Shown here: piece after piece, positions 5,623 through 10,621 of the stretch
How positions within the stretch are numbered: the first letter of the stretch is position 1
Layout: the number at the start of each line of letters is the position of its first letter
Assembly: GCA_964586025.1 (NCBI GenBank)
Contig: CAZPGF010000099.1
Location: forward strand, 1 to 10,621
DNA: 10,621 nt
Direction: 5' to 3'
Source: JACKGW01 sp964586025
GTDB taxonomy: Bacteria; Planctomycetota; PLA2; JAEUHO01
Translations under genes and position numbers: made by a program
The notes under the pieces: generated by a model
Databases searched by the model: none
What the model saw: only the letters and a program-made list of their open reading frames with translations
What the model was told of the DNA's origin: nothing

Positions 5623-8600
5623 TCAGCCGGCGGCCGTCGCCGGCTCGGAGGCGAACTCGGCAAGGCGCACGGCGACGCGCTTGCTGACTCCGGGCTCTTC
5701 CATCGTGACGCCGTAGAGGAGGTCCGCGGCTTCCATCGTGCTCTTCGCGTGCGTGATCACGATGAACTGACAACGATCGGCGAACTCGCGGATCAGGCCG
5801 AGCAGTCGCCGCACGTTGGCCTCGTCGAGAGCGGCGTCCACCTCGTCGAGCAATGCGAAGGGGCTCGGCTTCGCCTGGAACACGGCGAAGAGGAGCGCGG
5901 TCGCGGTGAGCGTGCGTTCACCGCCCGAGAGCAGGGAGATCGTCCGCTGCTCCTTTCCGGGCGGGCGCGCGACGATCTCGATACCGCTCTCGAGCAGATT
6001 CGACGCGTCCTCCAGCATCACGTCCGCGCGTCCGCCCCCGAACAGCCGGCGGAAGGTGTTGCGGAAGTTCTCGCGGATGATCTCGAACGTCGCGCCGAAT
6101 CGCTCCGTCGTGATGCGGTCGAGCTCCTGGATCGCCTGGCCGAGATCGGTGCTCGCGGTGACCAGGTCGTTCTCCTGCTCCTTGAGGGAGGTGACCTGCG
6201 CCTCGACCTCGGTCAATTCGTCGAGCGCGTTCATGTTGACATTGCCGAGGGCCTCGATCCGCTCCTGCAACGACTCGATCTCGCGGCCCATCGCGTCCAG
6301 ATCGAGGGTCGCCGCGGCCTCGGTCTCGGCGGCGACCGAGGCCAGATCGACGCCGTGGTCCTGTCGTGCCTGCTCGAGCAGCGCGTCGATGCGGGCGCGC
6401 AGTTCCGCCTCGCGGGCCCGGAACGACGCGACCTCATCGCGGAGGCGCTCGTGCAGTTGCTGGACATCGCGACGTCGCGCGAGGGCCCCGTGCGCGAGCC
6501 GCTCGACCTCGGCCAGGGCCCCGCGTGCGACGACGAGGTCGTCGCCCGCCGCGCCGCGCGCCCCCTCGCGATCCCGCGCCAGCGCCTCGGCCTCGGTCGC
6601 CTCGACCTCCGCTTCGCCGAGGCGGCGCTCGATGACCGCGCGCTCCTCCTGGTGGGACGCCAAACGCTGGTCGAGCGCGGTGATCTCCTCCCGGGCCCGC
6701 GCGACGCGGCGCGTCGCACCTTCCGCGCGCGCCCTCGTCTCGGCGAGGACGAGCATCAACTCCATCCGCTTCTCGGCGGCTTCGCGCCGGCGCGCCTCGA
6801 TCGCCGCGTAGCCGCGTGCGGCCTCCTCGGCACGCTCCTCGAGGCCCGCCCTCTCCGCATCGAGCGCGTCGGCCTGGGTCGTGAGCTCGGTGAGCCGCGC
6901 GTTCGCGGTGGCGGCCAGTTCCCGCTGCTGCCGCGCCTCGGCGGCGAGCACGTCGGCGGACTCCGCCTTCAGCGCCCGTTCGCGCTCGACACGAGCCAGC
7001 GCCTCGCCGCGGCGCCGACGATCCTCGGCGTGCTGATGCAGTTCGCGCCGCATCCGACGCAGACGTTCGTCGATCTCACGCACCGCGATCTCGGCGTTGC
7101 GCGCGTCGGCGGCGGCGGCTTCGTGGACGGCATCGAGTTCGTCGATGCGACGCCGAAGCGTGCGGATCTCCGTCGCCCGTTCGACGAGACCGAGCGCCGT
7201 CGCCGCGCGCCCACCGAGCACCGCGCCCGACTCGGTGACGCGATCGCCGTGGGTGGTCACCGCATGACGACGCTCCGTCCGCACGAGGTCGATGGCGGCG
7301 CCCAGATCGGGGACGAGCGCGGTCCGCGCCATGATCCCGCGGACGAGTTCCGCCAGGTCGCCGTCGCAACCGAGGCGATGCGCCTCGGGCACGTCGGACG
7401 CGCCCCCCACTCCCGGCCGCAGGTCGAGGCAGAGGAACCGCGCGGGCTCGCCGTCACCGTGTTCGCGCAACCAGGAGAGCCACCGCAACGCGTCATCGGT
7501 CGTTCTCGCGACGAGTGCGCCGGCCGCCTGCCCGAGTCGCAGATCCATCTCGGCAGCGACATCCGGCGCCGGTTCGAGCAGATCCGCGAGAAGTCCGTAG
7601 AGGCCGTCCCGGGCGCCGTCCCCGTCCCGCTCGATCGAGTCGAGCGCGTCGAGGATCCGCCGCGCTCCCGCGTCGGCGCCCTCGCGTGCCGCCTGCAAGC
7701 GCGTCAACACGTCGAGACGTGCGCGCGATGACGCGCGGCTCTCGGCCGCGTCGGCACGACGACGGGCGGCGTCCTCGGCGGCACGGAGCATGCGCGCCCG
7801 CTCCTCCTCGGCGGCGTCGAGCGCGGCGGCCTGCGATCGCGCGGCATCGTCGAGACTCGCCGTCAGGGCGACGAGTTCGCGCGCCTCGGCGTCGACGCGG
7901 GCCGCCTGGACCAGCACCTCGGCTCGCTGCTCTTCCAGTCGCGCGCCCCGCTCCTCGGCCTGGCGCGCCTCGGTGCGATGGGTCGCCTCTCGGTTGCGGA
8001 GTTCGCCGAGGCGGCCGAGCGCATCGAGCGCGTCGCGACGGGCGCCGTCGTGCGCGTCGCGAATCGCCGCGGCTTCCCGATCGAGGTCGGTCAGATCGAC
8101 CTCGGCGAGGCGTACACGCTCGGCGTCGGCGTCACGGCGGGCATGGGCCTCGGCGGCGGCCGACTCGAAGGCGCTGACCTCGCCGACGAGTTCGCCGTGC
8201 CGCGCGCGATCGGCCGCCGACTGCCGTTCGAGGATCGCGCGACGTTCGACCAATTGCTCGGCCTCGCGACGCGCCCAGGCGGCCCGGTCGCGTGCGGCGC
8301 GCACATCCGACGCGGCCTCGGCGATCGCCGCCTCGAGGACGTGCACGCGTTCGCGCGCGCGGGCGAGTTCGCCGTCGTGGGCCTCGGTCTCGCGCGCGAG
8401 TCCGGCGAGTTCCTCGGCCGCGGCGGCCTCGCGCTCGGCGAGGCCCGCGAGACGCTCGTCCAGCGCGCTCCGCTGGTCGGCGACGTCGCGGTAGCGGACC
8501 AGCGCGCGCTCGACACGGCGCGCGGCGAGTTCGTCGCGGAGTTCCCTGTAGCGTCGCGCCTTCGACGCCTGCGACTTCAGCGATCGAAGCCGCTTCTCCT

Positions 8601-9192
8601 CCAAGTCGAGCACGTCCCGCAGGCGGGTGAGGTTGTCGCGCGTGCGTTCGAGGCGCTGATCGGCCTCCTTGCGCCGCTGCTTGTAACGGCTGACACCGGC
8701 CGCTTCCTCGAAGATGCCTCGGCGATCCTGCGGGTTCGCCGCGAGCAGCGCGTCGATCTGGCCCTGCTCCATGATCGCGTTGCCCTCGATGCCGACACCG
8801 GTGTCGAGGAACAGTTCGCGGATGTCCTTCAGGCGCGCGGGCTCCCGATTGATGAGGTACTCGCTCTCGCCGCTGCGGTGCAGGCGACGGGTCAGGCTGA
8901 CCTCGGTGCGCTCCGTGGGAAGGAGTCCGTCCTCGTTGTCGAGCACGAGGGTGACCTCCGCGAAGCCGAGCGGCTTGCGATGGCGGCTTCCCGCGAAGAT
9001 CACGTCCTCCATCTTCTTGCCGCGCAGGCTTCGCGGGCTCATGTCGCCGAGGACCCACTTCAACGCGTCGACGACGTTGCTCTTCCCACACCCGTTCGGA
9101 CCGACGATGGCGTTGATGCCCGCCTCGAAGTCGAACGACGTGCGATCGGCGAACGACTTGAAGCCCTGGATCTCGAGGCGGCGGATCTTCAC
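5623..9192 (-). CDS. smc: Chromosome segregation protein SMC
   Basis: Cytoplasmic ATPase (1189 aa, the usual bacterial SMC size) that forms the arms of the SMC-ScpAB condensin and organises newly replicated chromosomes. Domain order: N-terminal head starting KIRRLEIQGFKSF with Walker A GPNGCGKS (31-38) and a Q-loop region MEQGQIDALL; a long Ala/Arg/Glu-rich coiled coil; a hinge at about 525-660 (begins DGLYGLLADLL); the returning coiled coil; then the C-terminal head with signature LLSGGER (1087-1093), Walker B FALLDEVDAAL with Asp1116/Glu1117, and ITHAKSTMEAAD. The start is the GTG at 9192: the family begins exactly there although the frame stays open as far as 9873, and GGAGAGG lies 9 bases upstream. 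It follows the NrdD-like gene by only 4 bases, suggesting co-transcription and coupled translation. ScpA and ScpB are not in the window. All ATPase motifs are intact. Confidence 0.97.
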   Translation of the reverse strand: MKIRRLEIQGFKSFADRTSFDFEAGINAIVGPNGCGKSNVVDALKWVLGDMSPRSLRGKKMEDVIFAGSRHRKPLGFAEVTLVLDNEDGLLPTERTEVSLTRRLHRSGESEYLINREPARLKDIRELFLDTGVGIEGNAIMEQGQIDALLAANPQDRRGIFEEAAGVSRYKQRRKEADQRLERTRDNLTRLRDVLDLEEKRLRSLKSQASKARRYRELRDELAARRVERALVRYRDVADQRSALDERLAGLAEREAAAAEELAGLARETEAHDGELARARERVHVLEAAIAEAASDVRAARDRAAWARREAEQLVERRAILERQSAADRARHGELVGEVSAFESAAAEAHARRDADAERVRLAEVDLTDLDREAAAIRDAHDGARRDALDALGRLGELRNREATHRTEARQAEERGARLEEQRAEVLVQAARVDAEARELVALTASLDDAARSQAAALDAAEEERARMLRAAEDAARRRADAAESRASSRARLDVLTRLQAAREGADAGARRILDALDSIERDGDGARDGLYGLLADLLEPAPDVAAEMDLRLGQAAGALVARTTDDALRWLSWLREHGDGEPARFLCLDLRPGVGGASDVPEAHRLGCDGDLAELVRGIMARTALVPDLGAAIDLVRTERRHAVTTHGDRVTESGAVLGGRAATALGLVERATEIRTLRRRIDELDAVHEAAAADARNAEIAVREIDERLRRMRRELHQHAEDRRRRGEALARVERERALKAESADVLAAEARQQRELAATANARLTELTTQADALDAERAGLEERAEEAARGYAAIEARRREAAEKRMELMLVLAETRARAEGATRRVARAREEITALDQRLASHQEERAVIERRLGEAEVEATEAEALARDREGARGAAGDDLVVARGALAEVERLAHGALARRRDVQQLHERLRDEVASFRAREAELRARIDALLEQARQDHGVDLASVAAETEAAATLDLDAMGREIESLQERIEALGNVNMNALDELTEVEAQVTSLKEQENDLVTASTDLGQAIQELDRITTERFGATFEIIRENFRNTFRRLFGGGRADVMLEDASNLLESGIEIVARPPGKEQRTISLLSGGERTLTATALLFAVFQAKPSPFALLDEVDAALDEANVRRLLGLIREFADRCQFIVITHAKSTMEAADLLYGVTMEEPGVSKRVAVRLAEFASEPATAAG

Positions 9193-9196
9193 GGAC

Positions 9197-10621
9197 TCAG
9201 ACCTCTCCGATGGGGCGCGAGGTGCGCACACGGACTTCGTCGTCGCCGCGACGCACGATGCGCCGGGGCCAGGGGTCGATCGCAAGTTCGACGACGTCGG
9301 GGCGGCCGAGGACCGCTTCGGCGTCATGGACGAGTCGCTCGATCGGGGGCCGATCGTCGGAACGCACCCGGTGGCGGACGCGGACGCGCGGCGCGGCGTC
9401 ACCGACGCCGGGCTGCACGACTTCGGTGACGACGACGGCGGTCGGGCCCGCGCCGCGTTGGTAGGTCGCCGGCAGATCGTCGGCCCACCACGCGGCGACC
9501 GCCGGGTAGCGCTCGGCGTCGATCCGCGCGAACCGCGAGGCGGCCTCGCCGTCGCGCTCTTCCACGACGATCGCCGTGAGCCGACGGGCCGCCGCCTGCG
9601 CGGCGACCTCCCCGGTCGCCCGCGCCACGAGACGCGCGCGGAGCGCGGCGCGCTCGCGTGGGCTCGTCGTGAACAGCGCCGCGGCCGCGTCCAGTCCGAC
9701 GAGTTGGACCGCGTGCGCCGCGGCCTCCAGGTCGACGAGCGGATGCATGCCGCGCCTGAGGGCCCAGAGCGGACCACCCGGCTCGTCGCCGACTCCCTCG
9801 AGCAGATCCCGGCGCAGCACCGCCGCATCCAGGACCAGGCCGGCAAGTCGCTCGACCTCGCGTTCGAACTCACGTTCGCCGAGTCCGCGCGACCGCAGCG
9901 CGGCCGCGACCAGATTGATCGCGCCGGTCGATGCCACGGTCACGTCCCCATGCGGGAAGCGCAGCGGATCGGGCGCCTCGCCCTCGGCCCGTCGCAACCA
10001 TCGGCTGCCGCGGGTAGGCGCGTCGCGATCCTCCAGAACGACGAGCGGCTCACCCCCCTCGATCGCGGTTCGGAGCGCTTCGCGGAGCAGGGCGCGCGCC
10101 ACCGCGTCCGGCCGCTTGTCCCGCGGCAACACGACCGTCAGGCCCAGGTCCACCCAACGTCCCTCGCGCTGCAGGGCGGCCGTCTCCTGGAGCAGAAGGC
10201 GCGTGACCCGAAGGGCATCGTCGGCGAGGTCGCCGTAGGCCAAGCCGGGAGGCGCCGGTGCCGGCACCGGCCGATGGACGAGCCAGGGCGGCACGTCCCC
10301 GCGCAACGTCCACTCGAATCGGACCAGGCCACCCCGACCGGGGAGCGCACCCCAGACGGGCGCGAGCAGGAGTTCTCGCAACCGCTCGCGCAGCGGTTCG
10401 TCGCCGAGGTGGGCGACGAACGGCGCGAGGAACACGTTGACGTGGTCGAGGGCCAGGACGCGCGCGGCATGAGGGCCGTAGCGGAGCGCGACGCTCTCGA
10501 GCGCCGCGAACGCGCGGGCGGCGCGACGCGACGTGCTGACGAGATCGCCCTCGAGAGCCTGTTCCGCGACGGACACCGCGTCGAGTCCGATCGCCGTGAG
10601 TCGGTGCGGTGCGCCGAGGTC
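9197..10621 (-). CDS. NrdD-like protein (class III ribonucleotide reductase fold) without cysteines, probable pseudoenzyme; 5' end outside window
   Basis: 474 residues are visible, open to the right edge. A GTG at 10576 could be a start, but the 15 codons before it already match NrdD, so the gene probably begins outside. Correspondence to class III ribonucleotide reductases by eye: DLGAPHRLTAIGLDAV with HDL...C.GWDL; NVFLAPFV with D..LAPFV; VPPWLVHRPV with VPP..M.DEPV; LAYGDLADDALRV with YGDYQEEM; TRGSRWLRR with MGCRT; STGAINL with GVVTINL; RFARIDAERYP with RFA.iD.ekfP. The two active-site Cys positions are Ala (10592-10594) and Ser (10004-10006), and no Cys codon occurs anywhere. The zinc site and glycyl-radical motif (RV.GY) are absent from the C-terminus. 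The frame is uninterrupted and its composition is like its neighbours, so this looks like a maintained gene, not decay. Its role is unknown; it is coupled to smc (4-base gap). Assignment rests on patchy motifs recalled from memory. Confidence 0.7.
   Translation of the reverse strand, partial: DLGAPHRLTAIGLDAVSVAEQALEGDLVSTSRRAARAFAALESVALRYGPHAARVLALDHVNVFLAPFVAHLGDEPLRERLRELLLAPVWGALPGRGGLVRFEWTLRGDVPPWLVHRPVPAPAPPGLAYGDLADDALRVTRLLLQETAALQREGRWVDLGLTVVLPRDKRPDAVARALLREALRTAIEGGEPLVVLEDRDAPTRGSRWLRRAEGEAPDPLRFPHGDVTVASTGAINLVAAALRSRGLGEREFEREVERLAGLVLDAAVLRRDLLEGVGDEPGGPLWALRRGMHPLVDLEAAAHAVQLVGLDAAAALFTTSPRERAALRARLVARATGEVAAQAAARRLTAIVVEERDGEAASRFARIDAERYPAVAAWWADDLPATYQRGAGPTAVVVTEVVQPGVGDAAPRVRVRHRVRSDDRPPIERLVHDAEAVLGRPDVVELAIDPWPRRIVRRGDDEVRVRTSRPIGEV
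9202..9208 (-). promoter_or_regulatory. Ribosome binding site of smc
   Basis: Reads GGAGAGG on the minus strand, 9 bases before the GTG at 9192. It lies inside the last codons of the upstream NrdD-like gene. It supports the GTG start over longer versions of the frame. Confidence 0.65.

Noticed and set aside
5335..7731. Very long + strand open frame opposite smc
   Set aside because: It is the antisense of the smc coiled coil. Composition bias (GAG/CTC repeats) keeps it open; no family features.
7978..9429. Long + strand open frame over the smc N-terminal half and the NrdD-like end
   Set aside because: Antisense shadow of smc, which has clear ATPase motifs on the minus strand; no independent start signal or domain.
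9193..9873. N-terminal extension of smc by 227 codons in the same frame
   Set aside because: The extension is Arg/Ser-rich noise overlapping the NrdD-like gene. SMC proteins begin at the K-I-R-R-L-E-I motif, matched by the GTG at 9192 with a good ribosome binding site.
10576..10576. GTG at 10576 as the start of the NrdD-like gene
   Set aside because: The frame continues to the window edge, and the codons before it match an NrdD block (HDL...C.GWDL region), so the true start is most likely outside.

Overview
The window is very GC-rich (about 70% by eye, with strongly G/C third codon positions) and densely coded, with GTG starts and overlapping genes. It looks like the chromosome of a Gram-negative bacterium. 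The gene types and sequence style would suit a planctomycete or a similar high-GC environmental lineage, but no rRNA or lineage marker is present, so that placement is only a guess. No insertion sequence, CRISPR array, tRNA or prophage gene was recognised.

Left part (2-2633, + strand): a tightly overlapping three-gene ABC transporter operon. It encodes an ATPase cut by the window edge, a short FtsX/MacB-type permease with an HxHxH motif, and a ZnuA/TroA-like metal-binding protein. Both junctions are 4-base overlaps (GTGA and ATGA). The architecture is that of a LolD/MacB-type machine fused by operon to a zinc-type binding protein, unlike the classical ZnuABC importer.

Middle (2594-5127, - strand): a fatty acid hydroxylase/sterol desaturase-family membrane enzyme, methylenetetrahydrofolate reductase (metF) and a hotdog-fold acyl-CoA thioesterase. 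These are housekeeping or lipid functions. The 259-base gap upstream of metF holds several strong inverted repeats and is the only sizeable non-coding stretch. A small exported protein of DUF4177-like form (5241-5576, +) diverges from the thioesterase.

Right part (5623-10621, - strand): a complete smc gene (chromosome condensation ATPase, 1189 aa). It is preceded, with only 4 bases between, by a gene running off the right edge. That gene's product aligns by eye along its length with class III (anaerobic) ribonucleotide reductase NrdD, yet it contains no cysteine at all. Both expected active-site cysteine positions are substituted (Ala and Ser), and the zinc and glycyl-radical C-terminus is missing. 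This apparent NrdD pseudoenzyme, translationally coupled to SMC, is the most striking object here.
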